A stretch of 64,000 bases of DNA. Source: JBGPTF01 sp041490445. Lineage in GTDB: Bacteria; Acidobacteriota; Terriglobia; Acidiferrales; UBA7541. The DNA lies in the NCBI GenBank assembly GCA_041490445.1, contig JBGPTF010000010.1, forward strand, positions 62,001 to 126,000. The letters are read 5' to 3'. Every line of letters starts with the position of its first letter. The stretch's first letter is position 1. The notes under the pieces are model-generated. The model worked only from the letters and a program-made list of their open reading frames with translations. It did no database searches and was not told where the DNA came from. Shown here one piece after another: positions 7,862-17,385 of the stretch. The position numbers and the translations under genes were made by a program.

Positions 7862-10351
7862 CTAGTTCCATTCCCAATCATCGTACCCGGGAAAGAACAC
7901 GCCTGAACCGATCGGTTGTCCCTCGGGCGGATCCACAGGTCGCGTCAGATTGAGTTCCTTCGGGTCTTCCTGGAACTGTTTGACGAGCGACAGGGCGAAG
8001 AAATAATGGGCGCGCCACCCCGGGTCGGAAACGGAAGGATAGTGTGCGGCCAGCCATTTTTTCAGATCTTCGAGTTTCAATGCGGCCATTGCTCGTACCT
8101 GCATGGCTGCACGATCGTTCGCCGCCAGTGAAATCAGGTCGTACAGCGCGACCTGATCAACCACGCGCTGAATCTCCGCAGAATAGCCGGTGCCGCGGGG
8201 CGCCTTCCAGGTTGTGGCAAGTGTTTTGTCAAGCACTTCGTCGAACCCGGGGTTGTTCGCGTCACGCGCATGGAATTCCACCAGGCGCATAGCGCGCTCC
8301 GGATTAAACACGAGGGCGCAGGTCAGTTGCGCCGCGGACTCGGCTGGCGCCAGCGCGTCGAAAGTCGGCGACGTGCGAATGCGGAAATCTTCCCGGGTGC
8401 GCGGATACTCCGGTGGACGCGGTGGCATGATTTTCAGCAATGACTCCGGCAGGGCGAGCGCCTCCGGGCGCAGCGTGGCAAGCACGGCGTCGAGGGCTCG
8501 TCTCTGCTCCGCTGCAGGAACGATGGTTGTCGGCTGTTCCCCGTCGCCGCGAAGCGCGAAGGTATAGTCCATTCCTCCAATTTCCTTCGCGGCCGCTTCC
8601 ATTTGGTAGCGATGATAGAGATACGTCGGCACCAGCACTTCTTCGAGCGTGGAGAGCGGCGCGCCTTCGCGGATATTGTTCTCCGAAAACCGCCGGAGCG
8701 CAGCGGCACGGAGCTTCATCACCCGGCCCAGTTCGTCCACCGCGTTTGTCCCGGTATCCCACAAGTGCGCCACCGGGCTCGAGCTCCCCAGCGGCCGAGC
8801 GTCCTGATCCGTCAGGTAGCGCATCCCGTGAGCAAAGGCGTCGTTGAGAGTTTTGTTCAAGGCCACCGCTTCGTTGGTGCCTTGAGGAAAATCCTGGTAG
8901 CCGTAAGCGATGGCGACCTTATCCCACTCGCCGATTCCGGCGGCGTATGCGTCGGTGAGGTCCGGCACGCCGTCGGGGCCGAGCTTGACCAGCGGCGGCG
9001 GGTAATCCATCACCGACGCGCGATTCAGCGTGCTCGCCGCGAAGTTGTGCATCAGGCCGAGCGTGTGCCCCACCTCGTGCGCGGCGAGCTGGCGGAGCCG
9101 CGCCAGAGCCATATTCAGCATCTTCGGGGAGATAGACCCTCCTTTCTCGTAAGGCGCCAGGAGGCCTTCGGCGATCAAGTAATCCTGCCGGACGCGCAGC
9201 GAGCCTAACGTCACCTGCCCCTTGATGATTTCTCCGGTGCGCGGGTCGACCACCGAAGCCCCGTAAGACCAGCCGCGGGTTGCGCGGTGGACCCACTGGA
9301 TCACGTTGTAGCGCAAGTCCATCGGGTCCGCGCCTTCGGGCATGAGCTCGACGCGAAACGCATTCTTGTAACCGATGGCCTCGAACGCCTGATTCCACCA
9401 GTGCGCCCCTTCGAGCAGCGCCGACCGGATCGGCTCCGGCGCGCCGCGGTCGAGGTAGTAGACGATCGGCTTCACCGGTTCGCTCATCGCCGCGCCAGGA
9501 TCTTTTTTCTCGAGGCGGTGCCGCGCGATGAAGCGCTTCACAATGGGCTCGCTTACAGGCGTCGCATAATCCATGTAGCTGATGCCGAAATAGCCTGCGC
9601 GCGGGTCAAACGCGCGCGGCTTGTAGCCCGGTGGCGGGAGCTGTACGAACGAGTGGTGCTCGCGGACGGTGATGGCCCCGGGGCTTGGCACCACCTGGCG
9701 GACGAATGAGCCAGGTTCCTCTCCGGTGAAGGTGAGCGTTGCTTCCACTTCCGTGTTCAGCGGGAAGTTTTTCGTGCGCGGCAGATAGAACGCGCACCGG
9801 GACGGATCGAGATGGAAGGCCCCCTGATTCGTTTGCCGGAGCGCGTTGATCACATGGTGTGCATCCCGCAGGTAGAAGCTGGAGGCATCCACCAGGACTT
9901 TTTCGTCGTCTTCGGCGGCGATGTCGAAACCCCAAAGCGTGGATTCGGCGAATGCTTCCGTCACGGCGCGGCGTTCGTCCGCATTGTCGCTGATCGCTCG
10001 AAAATCATAGTTGGGCTCCACCAACAGCACCCGCGGCCCGCTTCTCTCGAAGCGCACGATCTTGCCTTGGCCCACCTGTCCGCGATCCAGGCCGATGTCA
10101 TTGGAGCCGATGCCGGCCGGCAGTGATTCCACATAAAGAAACTCGGTGTTCCACTTGTCGATCTCGAGCCAGAGCTTCCCCGCCCCGGCGTCCCAGTAGA
10201 AATGGAAATAGCCGGGAATTTTCTCCAGGCCGGCGGTCTTTTCGGCGATTGTTGGCAGGGGTTTTGGGGAATCTCCGGCCTGTCTCGTTTGCGCGGGCGC
10301 CGCGGTGGCAAGCAGCATCATCGAGATCAGTAAGCCGCACAAATGCTTCAT
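7862..10351 (-). CDS. Exported zinc-dependent metalloprotease (DUF5117-type)
   Basis: An 829-residue protein with a Sec signal peptide (MKHLCGLLISMMLLATAAPAQ). The extended zinc motif HExxHxxGxxH is at His425-Glu426-His429-His435 (HEVGHTLGLMHN), followed by the Met-turn-like SVMDYPP about 12 residues on. This is the metzincin-like arrangement of the DUF5117/DUF5118/DUF4953 proteins common in Acidobacteriota and Bacteroidota. It is likely periplasmic or secreted; substrate unknown. A GGAGGG ribosome site precedes the ATG at 10351. It is divergent from mqnA across a 277-bp spacer and is not obviously linked to dprA downstream, which has its own promoter. Confidence 0.85.
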   Translation of the reverse strand: MKHLCGLLISMMLLATAAPAQTRQAGDSPKPLPTIAEKTAGLEKIPGYFHFYWDAGAGKLWLEIDKWNTEFLYVESLPAGIGSNDIGLDRGQVGQGKIVRFERSGPRVLLVEPNYDFRAISDNADERRAVTEAFAESTLWGFDIAAEDDEKVLVDASSFYLRDAHHVINALRQTNQGAFHLDPSRCAFYLPRTKNFPLNTEVEATLTFTGEEPGSFVRQVVPSPGAITVREHHSFVQLPPPGYKPRAFDPRAGYFGISYMDYATPVSEPIVKRFIARHRLEKKDPGAAMSEPVKPIVYYLDRGAPEPIRSALLEGAHWWNQAFEAIGYKNAFRVELMPEGADPMDLRYNVIQWVHRATRGWSYGASVVDPRTGEIIKGQVTLGSLRVRQDYLIAEGLLAPYEKGGSISPKMLNMALARLRQLAAHEVGHTLGLMHNFAASTLNRASVMDYPPPLVKLGPDGVPDLTDAYAAGIGEWDKVAIAYGYQDFPQGTNEAVALNKTLNDAFAHGMRYLTDQDARPLGSSSPVAHLWDTGTNAVDELGRVMKLRAAALRRFSENNIREGAPLSTLEEVLVPTYLYHRYQMEAAAKEIGGMDYTFALRGDGEQPTTIVPAAEQRRALDAVLATLRPEALALPESLLKIMPPRPPEYPRTREDFRIRTSPTFDALAPAESAAQLTCALVFNPERAMRLVEFHARDANNPGFDEVLDKTLATTWKAPRGTGYSAEIQRVVDQVALYDLISLAANDRAAMQVRAMAALKLEDLKKWLAAHYPSVSDPGWRAHYFFALSLVKQFQEDPKELNLTRPVDPPEGQPIGSGVFFPGYDDWEWN

Positions 10352-10628
10352 CTGTTCCCTCCATCGAGTGCCTGAAAATGAATGGAAAGGTTATATCAGG
10401 GGCTCTGGCATTGGTAGGCTAGATTCATCCGGGGCCATTCTGCGCGCGGCGCGGCCCCGCGATTTTGATGGGGAGAGTTCCCCGGCCAGGGAATTGAAAA
10501 AGTCTTAGCGAGATGCAAACGGTCAGAAGGATACGCCAGAGGTCTCTCAAACGTTCGCATCTTCCTCACGCGGGGGGGCCGTTCCGTTGTGTTATAGTTG
10601 GCGTTCCGGCAGCCATTGGCAGGCTTTT

Positions 10629-11558
10629 ATGGGCAAGCTTCGCATCTCCATCGTCGAATACCTGAATACGGCTCCCCTTGTCTGGGGGTTCACGGAAGGG
10701 CCGCTCCTGGGGCGCTACGACCTGTCGTTCACGGTGCCTTCGCAGTGCGCGGAGGCGCTTCGCCGGGGTGACGCCGACGTGGCGATCATCCCGGCGGTGG
10801 AATACCAGCGGATGGATGGCGTCGTCGCACTGCCGGGAATGGCCGTGGCTGCCAAAGGCGTGGTGCAGAGCATTCTGGTGGTGTCGAAAAAGCCGATCGA
10901 GCGCGTGAAGCGGCTGGCGCTCGACACCAGTTCGCGCAGCTCCGCCGCCCTTGTGAAGCTGCTCGCGAAGGATTATTGGGGCATCGAGCCGGAATTCGTC
11001 GAAGCCCCGCCCGACCCCGCTGCCATGCTGGCCACCGCGGACGCCGCGCTTGTGATCGGCGATCCGGCTCTGCGCATCGCGGTGAAGATGGAAATTCTTT
11101 CGGCCAAGCGGCCGAGCGGCGAGCAGTGCTGCCAGGGCGATCCGAGCGATTTGCCCGTCCCCGGTTTCGAGACGATATTTGTCTACGACGTGGCGCATCA
11201 GTGGCGCGAGATGACCGGGCTCCCATGTGTTCTCGCCATCTGGGCCGCCCGGAAGGCCGCGGCGACGCCGGATGTTGTCGCGGATTTTCTGGCGTCCAAG
11301 CAATATGGCCTCGACCGCATCGAAGAAATCGCAGAAGCCGCCTCGCAACAGCTCGATCTGCCGGCGTCGTCGCTCGAGCGCTACTTGAGTGAGAGCATTG
11401 ATTTCTCTCTCGATGATGAGAACCGCGCGGGGCTCGAGGAGTACTTCAAACGCTGCGCCGCTGCGGGGCTGATCCCGAGTGCGCGGCCGCTCGAATTTGC
11501 CGCTGCTCCGTCAAGCGCGCAGGCCGGCGCCCGGACGGGGGCCCACGCCGGGCGGTAA
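10629..11558 (+). CDS. mqnA: Chorismate dehydratase MqnA (futalosine menaquinone pathway)
   Basis: A 309-residue MqnA/MqnD-family protein with the solute-binding-protein-like fold (RISIVEYLNTAPLVWGF at the N-terminus, then SRSSAALVKLL and ADAALVIGDPAL). MqnA dehydrates chorismate to 3-enolpyruvylbenzoate, the first step of the futalosine route to menaquinone. The ATG at 10629 is preferred over an in-frame start at 10587 because homologues begin at this KLRISIVEYLN block. A TATAGT -10-like element lies near 10593. It is 10 bp upstream of mqnC, so the two are an operon. The last ~25 residues are low-complexity (AQAGARTGAHAGR). Confidence 0.88.
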   Translation: MGKLRISIVEYLNTAPLVWGFTEGPLLGRYDLSFTVPSQCAEALRRGDADVAIIPAVEYQRMDGVVALPGMAVAAKGVVQSILVVSKKPIERVKRLALDTSSRSSAALVKLLAKDYWGIEPEFVEAPPDPAAMLATADAALVIGDPALRIAVKMEILSAKRPSGEQCCQGDPSDLPVPGFETIFVYDVAHQWREMTGLPCVLAIWAARKAAATPDVVADFLASKQYGLDRIEEIAEAASQQLDLPASSLERYLSESIDFSLDDENRAGLEEYFKRCAAAGLIPSARPLEFAAAPSSAQAGARTGAHAGR

Positions 11559-11568
11559 GAACGTATCC

Positions 11569-12603
11569 ATGAGCATCAGCCAACAAGAAGCGCTCGACCT
11601 GTTCCGTTCCGACGACCTGGTCGGCATCGGCATGGCCGCGAACGAGGTTCGCCGCAAGAAGACGGACCCGCGCATCGCCACGTATCAAATTGATCGCAAC
11701 ATCAACTACACGAATTTCTGCACGGAATACTGCTCGTTCTGCGCCTTCTATCGTCCGCTGGGCGCAAAGGATGGCTACCTGCTGTCGTTCGAGACGATCT
11801 ACCAGAAAATCGAGGAGACGATCGCGCTTGGCGGCACCGGTGTGTTGATGCAGGGCGGCCTGCATCCGGATTTGCGCATCGAGTTTTACGAAAACATGCT
11901 GCGGTCGATTAAAGAGCGCTATCCACAGATTCATCTGCACTGCTTTTCCGCGCCGGAAATCACGAACATCGCTGAACTTTCAGGGCTAAACCTGCGCGAC
12001 ACGATTGCGCGGCTGCGCGACGCCGGCCTCGATTCGATTCCCGGCGGCGGCGCGGAAATCCTCGATGACGAAATTCGCGCGCGCATTTCGCGATTGAAGT
12101 GCACCGCCGACGAGTGGGAGCAGGTCCATCGCACCGCACACGCGCTGGGCATGCGCACCACCGCTACGATGATGTTCGGCTGCGGCGAGGAATACCGCCA
12201 CCGCGCGAATCACCTCGAGCGCCTCCGCCGCATCCAGGCGGATACCGGGGGTTTCACTTCGTTCATTCCGTGGATTTTTGCGCCGGAAAATTCGCCGCTA
12301 GGGAAGAAAGTTCCGGAAGCCACTGCCGTGGATTACCTGAAAACCCTCGCGATCAGCCGCATCTACCTCGACAACATTGACCACGTCCAGTCAAGCTGGC
12401 TGACGCCGGGGATCAAGGTTTGCCAGGTGGGTCTGCAGTTTGGTGCGGACGACGTAGGCAGCATCCTGATCGAAGAAAACGTCGTGCACGCCGCCGGCGT
12501 CCGCAACCGCACCAATGAAGCCGAGCTGCGCCGCATCATCACCGATGCCGGCTACATCCCCGCCCAGCGCGACACCCTCTACCGTTCTTACTTCCTGAAG
12601 TAA
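11569..12603 (+). CDS. mqnC: Cyclic dehypoxanthinyl futalosine synthase MqnC (radical SAM)
   Basis: A 344-residue radical-SAM enzyme. Cys51, Cys55 and Cys58 form the CxxxCxxC cluster motif (CTEYCSFC), followed by the GGTGVLMQGG glycine-rich SAM region and PGGGAEILDDE, all typical of the MqnC/MqnE group. SSWLTPGIKVCQVGLQFGADD fits MqnC better than MqnE. It catalyses ring closure of dehypoxanthine futalosine. The ATG at 11569 was chosen because the upstream frame overlaps the end of mqnA. The coupled mqnA-mqnC indicates that this organism makes menaquinone by the futalosine route; the other steps must lie elsewhere. Confidence 0.9.
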   Translation: MSISQQEALDLFRSDDLVGIGMAANEVRRKKTDPRIATYQIDRNINYTNFCTEYCSFCAFYRPLGAKDGYLLSFETIYQKIEETIALGGTGVLMQGGLHPDLRIEFYENMLRSIKERYPQIHLHCFSAPEITNIAELSGLNLRDTIARLRDAGLDSIPGGGAEILDDEIRARISRLKCTADEWEQVHRTAHALGMRTTATMMFGCGEEYRHRANHLERLRRIQADTGGFTSFIPWIFAPENSPLGKKVPEATAVDYLKTLAISRIYLDNIDHVQSSWLTPGIKVCQVGLQFGADDVGSILIEENVVHAAGVRNRTNEAELRRIITDAGYIPAQRDTLYRSYFLK

Positions 12604-12628
12604 CGTTATTGCCTGGCCGTGGGTCCTG

Positions 12629-12650
12629 CCCGACGTCAGGCGGGCACAAG
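12629..12650. repeat. Palindrome between convergent mqnC and kinase genes
   Basis: TGCCCG and CGGGCA form a 6-bp stem around the loop ACGTCAGG, which itself can pair with the flanking CCTG. It lies at the convergent 3' ends of mqnC and the histidine kinase and overlaps the last kinase codons. It could act as a bidirectional terminator, but no U-tract is present. Confidence 0.4.
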
Positions 12651-14654
12651 ACTGCCCACAAGCGGAACCGCAGGGAGTTCCAGGAGCACGATGGCGCCCC
12701 TCGGCTCCCGATTGGCGAGCCGGATTTCACCGCCGAATTCCTTGGCGATTCCATAACAGATGCTGAGCCCGAGGCCGGTGCCCTTGCCAACGGGCTTGGT
12801 TGTGTAGAAAGGATCGAACGCGCGGTTGAGATTCTTGAACCCGGGCCCCGTATCTTCGAAGCGGACCATCACCCGTTCACCTTCCCGCGCGGCGCGGATG
12901 CGCACTTGCTTCTTCCGGCTGTCTTCCACGGCGTCGATCGCGTTGTTCAGCAAGTTCAAGAAAATCTGCTTGAGCTCGTCTTCGCCGACCTTTACCTGAG
13001 GCAGGAAGGGCTCGATTTCGAGGTCGATTTCGATATTCCGTGTGCGAAGGTAGTACTCGCGGAGCTGTACGATGTCGCGCAGCGCAACCTCGAGACTGGC
13101 ATCCGGTCTCGACGAGCTGCTCTGCCGCGAGAAGCGCAGCAACCCATCCACAATCCGTTTCATGCGGCGGGCTTCCTGGCCGAGCTTGCTCAGCCGCTTG
13201 AGTGCCGCTTCCTCCCGGACTTCGTCGCTCAGCAGGTCGGTGTAGCCGATGATCCCCGTGAGCGGGTTGTTGAGCTCGTGCGCCACTCCCGCGACGAGCT
13301 GCCCGAGGCCCGCGAGCTTTTCCGACTGCACAAGCTGGCGGTGCAATCTCCGGTTTTCGATTGTGACGGCAAGGTCGGCAGCCAGCATCTCGATCTTCAC
13401 GAGTTCGGGCGAACTGGCTGCCGCTTCTTCCGGCGCCAGAAGCAGGATGCAACCGAGGGAAGACTCCCGCGTCGAGACGAGCGGAATCAGGATTTCCACC
13501 AATCCTGCGGAGCTAGCCGGAGAAACGGCAGCGAGCCGGCCCGTTTGGTTGGGGCGCGATTGATCGGGAAGGAGGTAAGAGCGATGTCCGAGCGGCTGTG
13601 CTTTCCCGCAGAGCTGTCGAATTGTTTCGGCGGTGCACTGGTCCACCTGGTCGGCGAGCGTCGTGCGCTCCGCCGGTGAAAACCCGCTTGCCCCCGCCAG
13701 CAGGATTGAATGGTCTTCTCGAACAAGCAGAATCGCAGCGCGTGGGAATTTGGCGGCATCCGTGATGGCCGAGGCGATTTCGCCGGAGAGAGACGCGGGC
13801 TCCTTGCCTTTGAGTAAGTCGGAAGTAATGCGCGCGAAAACCTGCAGCAGGGTGTACTCCGCATGCTCGCGAGCGCTGGTCGCTTCGATGAAGTGCGATT
13901 TATCCTCGACCAAAGAAAGGATCATCCCAAAAGCTACAAAATACTTCGGCACGTTCCACAAATCAGGGTTCATCTGCAGACTCGGGTAATAGTGACCCAG
14001 AAGCGAGGCGACCGGGAACACGCCTCCCCAGCAGAGGAATCCCAAGGTCACCGTGATCACGCCCGGCGAGATGCGTTTGAACCGTTGCCAGTAAAGGATG
14101 CCCGGGAGTCCGAACGCGATCGTGAGAATGGCGATGATGCCGATAAGCGCGTTGCCATGCAGTTGTTCGCGGACGGCCCAGACTCCTTCCGCAACAAGAA
14201 GCGTGGCGGTGCCGATATGGAACCAAGTGCGCTTCGGAGGGAACACCAGCAGGCACGCCGCTCCACCGAAGAACACCATCCCGAGGGCGCCGGCCAGCGC
14301 CCAGCGAAGATGTACGCCGTACATGATGGCGGTGGCGTGAAAGGCGGTGGGTATGGCGAGCAGAACCAGCAGCAGGTAGCGGCGGAAGCGGTCTTCTGCG
14401 GCAACTGTGAGCGAAACCACGAACACGATGCCGGAAATCTCGAGAGAACCGAGGTCGATGGCTCGGAAGAGTTGAGCGAACGCGCCGCTCTTTGTCTCGA
14501 AGACCTGCACGAAGAAATGTAAGAGGATCAGTCCCCACGCAAAGACCCATAGATTGGCGCGCGCGGAGGCCGAGTGCTTCCGAAGCGAAAGGAAAATTCC
14601 AACCAGAACCGCCAGCACGAGAATTGTGGGTAGTTTGTCGAGCAGGCCTGTCAT
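12636..14654 (-). CDS. Membrane sensor histidine kinase with GAF-like domain
   Basis: A 672-residue kinase. The ATG at 14654 (MTGLLDKLPTILVLAV) starts directly in the first membrane segment; the open frame extends further up but is arginine-rich and overlaps no homologous region. About eight hydrophobic segments fill residues ~5-270. A GAF-like sensor region (~300-430) follows. The HisKA phospho-acceptor is in GVAHELNNPLTGIIGYTDLL, and the HATPase has N-box NLLNNAIDAVED, G1 DTGPGF and G2 GKGTGLGLSI. No response regulator is adjacent, so the partner is unknown. The C-terminal GAIVLLELPAV is intact. Confidence 0.85.
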   Translation of the reverse strand: MTGLLDKLPTILVLAVLVGIFLSLRKHSASARANLWVFAWGLILLHFFVQVFETKSGAFAQLFRAIDLGSLEISGIVFVVSLTVAAEDRFRRYLLLVLLAIPTAFHATAIMYGVHLRWALAGALGMVFFGGAACLLVFPPKRTWFHIGTATLLVAEGVWAVREQLHGNALIGIIAILTIAFGLPGILYWQRFKRISPGVITVTLGFLCWGGVFPVASLLGHYYPSLQMNPDLWNVPKYFVAFGMILSLVEDKSHFIEATSAREHAEYTLLQVFARITSDLLKGKEPASLSGEIASAITDAAKFPRAAILLVREDHSILLAGASGFSPAERTTLADQVDQCTAETIRQLCGKAQPLGHRSYLLPDQSRPNQTGRLAAVSPASSAGLVEILIPLVSTRESSLGCILLLAPEEAAASSPELVKIEMLAADLAVTIENRRLHRQLVQSEKLAGLGQLVAGVAHELNNPLTGIIGYTDLLSDEVREEAALKRLSKLGQEARRMKRIVDGLLRFSRQSSSSRPDASLEVALRDIVQLREYYLRTRNIEIDLEIEPFLPQVKVGEDELKQIFLNLLNNAIDAVEDSRKKQVRIRAAREGERVMVRFEDTGPGFKNLNRAFDPFYTTKPVGKGTGLGLSICYGIAKEFGGEIRLANREPRGAIVLLELPAVPLVGSLVPA

Positions 14655-14769
14655 GAGCACCCTTGAATACGAGTGCACTGTAGCGACAGGAACATCTTTG
14701 GGGAAATAGCGCTGCCGTACCAGTGGCACAGTCCGTGCCGCTCTGAAACACCTGTGGTATCGCCTCGAT

Positions 14770-15408
14770 TTATGATTTTGGGCGCGGGTACACTTCGATC
14801 GTGACCTCAGCGCCTTCCGGTACTTCGAGGGCTTCTGTGGGGATGAGCGCGCCATTTACATAGCGCGCGCGAATGCGGCGAGTCGAGGTGTGCGTGTTTT
14901 GCTTCTCGGGTGGCGCCGCGAAGGCGCGGCTGCCGGTGCGGTCGAGCGCTTGGTTCGCGAGAACGTCCGCGTCGCAATTCATCTCGCGGGGAATGTGTTC
15001 GATGGTGAAGTATTCGAGATGGTTGGCAAGCTTCGCCGCTCGCTCGTGGAGTGGCTTCAGATCCTTGCTGCGTACGCGGTAGCGGCCTTCCATCTGGCGG
15101 ACCAGCAGTTCGGAATCGCTTCGCACACGCAGCCGCCGGATGCCGTGATGCGCGGCGTAGTCAAGCGCGGTAATCAGCGCGTGATATTCCGCCGCATTGT
15201 TCGTGGCGATCCCGAGATACTTTCCCTGTTCGAAAATGGTCTTGCCGTTCGGCCCGCGCACGATGACGGCGTACGAAGCCGGCCCGGGATTGCCGCGCGA
15301 GGCGCCGTCCACCTGCGCCGTGTGCAAATCAGCAGGGGCCGCCGGCGGGTGCGGCTCGGCAAACAGGCGCGCGCTGCGCGGCGGCGATGGCTTGGGTCCG
15401 TGTTTCAT
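14770..15408 (-). CDS. RNase HI-like protein fused to a DUF104/AF2212-like domain
   Basis: About 212 residues. The RNase H fold is clear: DGASRGNPGPASYAVI with the first acidic residue, TNNAAEYHALITAL with the second Glu, and RSDSELLVRQMEG with the third Asp; a late Asp in NCDADVLANQAL completes the DEDD-type set. The last ~35 residues (IRARYVNGALIPTEALEVPE) resemble the small DUF104 / AF2212 antitoxin-like beta domain, normally a separate protein. The ATG at 15408 is preferred; a TTG at 15432 is possible. It begins ~50 bp after the zinc-ribbon protein on the same strand. Role in primer or R-loop removal is inferred from the family. Confidence 0.75.
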   Translation of the reverse strand: MKHGPKPSPPRSARLFAEPHPPAAPADLHTAQVDGASRGNPGPASYAVIVRGPNGKTIFEQGKYLGIATNNAAEYHALITALDYAAHHGIRRLRVRSDSELLVRQMEGRYRVRSKDLKPLHERAAKLANHLEYFTIEHIPREMNCDADVLANQALDRTGSRAFAAPPEKQNTHTSTRRIRARYVNGALIPTEALEVPEGAEVTIEVYPRPKS

Positions 15409-15456
15409 TTTTCGGAGCTGGCGGCGCTGCAAGGGCTCGCCGTTGTCAAGTGGGAA

Positions 15457-16221
15457 CTAGCCATTGTTCGTTTGCGCGAGCGGACTCTGCTCGGCCGGCG
15501 ACACGGCCGCGGCGTCGAGCACGTAGAGAATCCGCGTGCAGGTTTCACAATGGAAAAGCTCTTCCTGTCCTTGCCGGCTCAGCTCCTGTAACATGTGGGG
15601 ACGGACGCGCACGCCGCACTGCGAGCACATCTCGCTGCGGACTTCCGCCAGCGCCACGCCTCCGTGTTTTTTCGCGATGCGCGCGTAATGGTCCACCAAG
15701 TCTTCCGGCAAGTGCGCCACCGCCTGCTCGCGCTCCGCGTTGAGCTTCGCCTGCTCTTTCTCTACCGCTGACTTTTCGGCCTCGATCTTTGCGCGATCGG
15801 CCTTCGCCGCACCTTCCACTTCCACGAGCGCGCGGTCGGCCGCTTTCATCTGGCGGTCGTACTCTTCGCTCGCCACCATCTGCTCGAGCTGGCGGTCTTC
15901 CGCCTTGCCCATTTCCGCTTCGGCCATCTGAATCTCGTGCTGAAGCGTCTTATACGTCTCGTTCGTTTTCACTTCGTAGAGCTGGTCCTTATACTTTCTG
16001 ATTTTCTCTTTCCACTGTTCTACGTCCAGCTCGTATCGCTTGCGGTCCTTCAGCGTGGCGACTTGTGCCGCTTTTGCTTTCTCCAGTTCGGCATGGGCTG
16101 CGGCCACGCGCCCTTCAATCTCGCCAATTTGCTTGGGGAACGCGGTCAAACGGGCGTGGACGTCGTGCAGGCGCAAGTCCACTTCCTGCAAGTCCAACAG
16201 GTGCTTGAGAATTGGTTGCAC
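15457..16221 (-). CDS. Coiled-coil protein with C4 zinc ribbon (DUF164/CdsZ-like)
   Basis: A 254-residue protein. Residues ~5-180 form a long coiled coil rich in Glu, Lys and Ala (KETNETYKTLQHEIQMAEA-type conserved centre). The C-terminus has the C4 zinc ribbon CSQCGVRVRP...FHCETCTRILY, the mark of this family (formerly DUF164). Members are proposed to bind nucleic acid, sometimes near RNase H genes as here; the exact role is unclear. The start is GTG at 16221; an ATG nearby is out of frame. It is divergent from the ECF sigma gene across an 88-bp spacer. Confidence 0.8.
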   Translation of the reverse strand: MQPILKHLLDLQEVDLRLHDVHARLTAFPKQIGEIEGRVAAAHAELEKAKAAQVATLKDRKRYELDVEQWKEKIRKYKDQLYEVKTNETYKTLQHEIQMAEAEMGKAEDRQLEQMVASEEYDRQMKAADRALVEVEGAAKADRAKIEAEKSAVEKEQAKLNAEREQAVAHLPEDLVDHYARIAKKHGGVALAEVRSEMCSQCGVRVRPHMLQELSRQGQEELFHCETCTRILYVLDAAAVSPAEQSPLAQTNNG

Positions 16222-16309
16222 GGGAAAGCCATTCTAGCACACACGGCCATCCGCCCACGCTCGCCTCACATGAGTCTTTTTCTCGGGACCGTCCGTATGG
16301 AGGATAGGT

Positions 16310-16915
16310 ATGATTGCCGAGGCCGCAATGTCGTGGGAGGTGCCGGTGGGGCTCGAAGCCGAAGTGGCACAGCTCCGGCGGGGTGACCTGAACGCGCTGG
16401 CCGCGCTGCTGGCGCGGTATCAGAATCGCCTCTATCGTTATTTGCTTCGCCTGGTGCGCGAGCCGGCGACGGCGGAAGATCTCTTCCAACAAACCTGGCT
16501 GCGGGTCGCCGAGCGCATCCGCCACTACGATTCGCGGCGCAGCTTCGAGGCGTGGCTGTTTGCGGTGGCGCACAATCTGGCGATTGACAACCTGCGCCGG
16601 ATCAGGCCGGAAAGTCTGGACGAAGAGTCATCGCAAGGCGGCGCGGCGGTCGAGCGGTTGGTTTCCGCCGATCCGCCTGCCTTCGACCGCACTCTCTCAC
16701 GGGAGCGTTCCGTGCGGCTGGCAGCGGTCATGGCGGAGCTGCCGGTGATCTACCGCGACGTCTTGACGCTGCGGTTTGAAGAAGAAATGAAGCTCGAAGA
16801 GATTGCCGAAGTGCTGGGGTCGCCGCTTTCCACGGTCAAGACGCGCTTGAAGCGCTCGCTGGACCAGTTGCGGCGCACGCTCGAGACGCGCTTCCCTGGT
16901 GAGGACTGGCAATGA
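16310..16915 (+). CDS. ECF-type RNA polymerase sigma factor
   Basis: A 201-residue sigma-70-family ECF factor. Region 2 is YQNRLYRYLLRLVREPATAEDLFQ through AWLFAVAHNLAIDNLRR; region 4 is the helix-turn-helix LEEIAEVLGSPLSTVKTRLKR. A GGAGGATAGGT ribosome site precedes the ATG at 16310. Its TGA overlaps the ATG of the anti-sigma gene (ATGA), and that gene overlaps the next in the same way, so the three form a tightly coupled operon. It likely directs a stress or envelope regulon; the signal is unknown. Confidence 0.9.
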   Translation: MIAEAAMSWEVPVGLEAEVAQLRRGDLNALAALLARYQNRLYRYLLRLVREPATAEDLFQQTWLRVAERIRHYDSRRSFEAWLFAVAHNLAIDNLRRIRPESLDEESSQGGAAVERLVSADPPAFDRTLSRERSVRLAAVMAELPVIYRDVLTLRFEEEMKLEEIAEVLGSPLSTVKTRLKRSLDQLRRTLETRFPGEDWQ

Positions 16916-17385
16916 GTGAACACGACGAAATTCGCGATCTGCTTTCGCTGGCGGCAGCCGGCGCGCTGAGCGCGGAGGAAGAAGGGCGCGTGGCGCGGCA
17001 CCTGCGGGAATGCACTGCCTGCTCGGCGGAGCTCGAAGGCTGGCAGGCGCTGGCAGCCGGGCTGCGCCGTCTGCCGACGCCGCAGCCGCCGGCCGCCCTG
17101 CTCGAGCGGGTGCGCGCTAGCGTGGAATGGCAATTTGCAGCCGAAGCCGAGCAGCGCTGGAACCGCGGCGTACTGGCATTCACGCTCTTGTTCGCGTGGA
17201 CCGTTACGCTCGCAAGCTGGCCGATCTTCCGGCTCGTGAGCGGTGACATGCTTGGCTGGCTCGCCCCGGGCTTCGGGAAGCTCTGGCTGGGACTGGTGGG
17301 TTATACGGTTGTGGCGTGGCTCACCGGCGGCGTCGCCGCAGCAACCTTGGCATACTCGCGCCGGAGAGAGAGGAGGGTGGCATGA
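16912..17385 (+). CDS. Anti-sigma factor with zf-HC2 domain and membrane segments
   Basis: A 157-residue protein with an N-terminal zinc-binding anti-sigma domain (RHLRECTACSAELEGW, the HxxxCxxC motif) followed by two hydrophobic segments (VLAFTLLFAWTVTLASWPIF and the stretch near LVGYTVVAWLTGG). It should hold the upstream ECF sigma factor at the membrane until a signal frees it. Its start overlaps the sigma stop and its stop overlaps the next start, both as ATGA, consistent with translational coupling and fixed stoichiometry. Confidence 0.85.
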   Translation: MSEHDEIRDLLSLAAAGALSAEEEGRVARHLRECTACSAELEGWQALAAGLRRLPTPQPPAALLERVRASVEWQFAAEAEQRWNRGVLAFTLLFAWTVTLASWPIFRLVSGDMLGWLAPGFGKLWLGLVGYTVVAWLTGGVAAATLAYSRRRERRVA

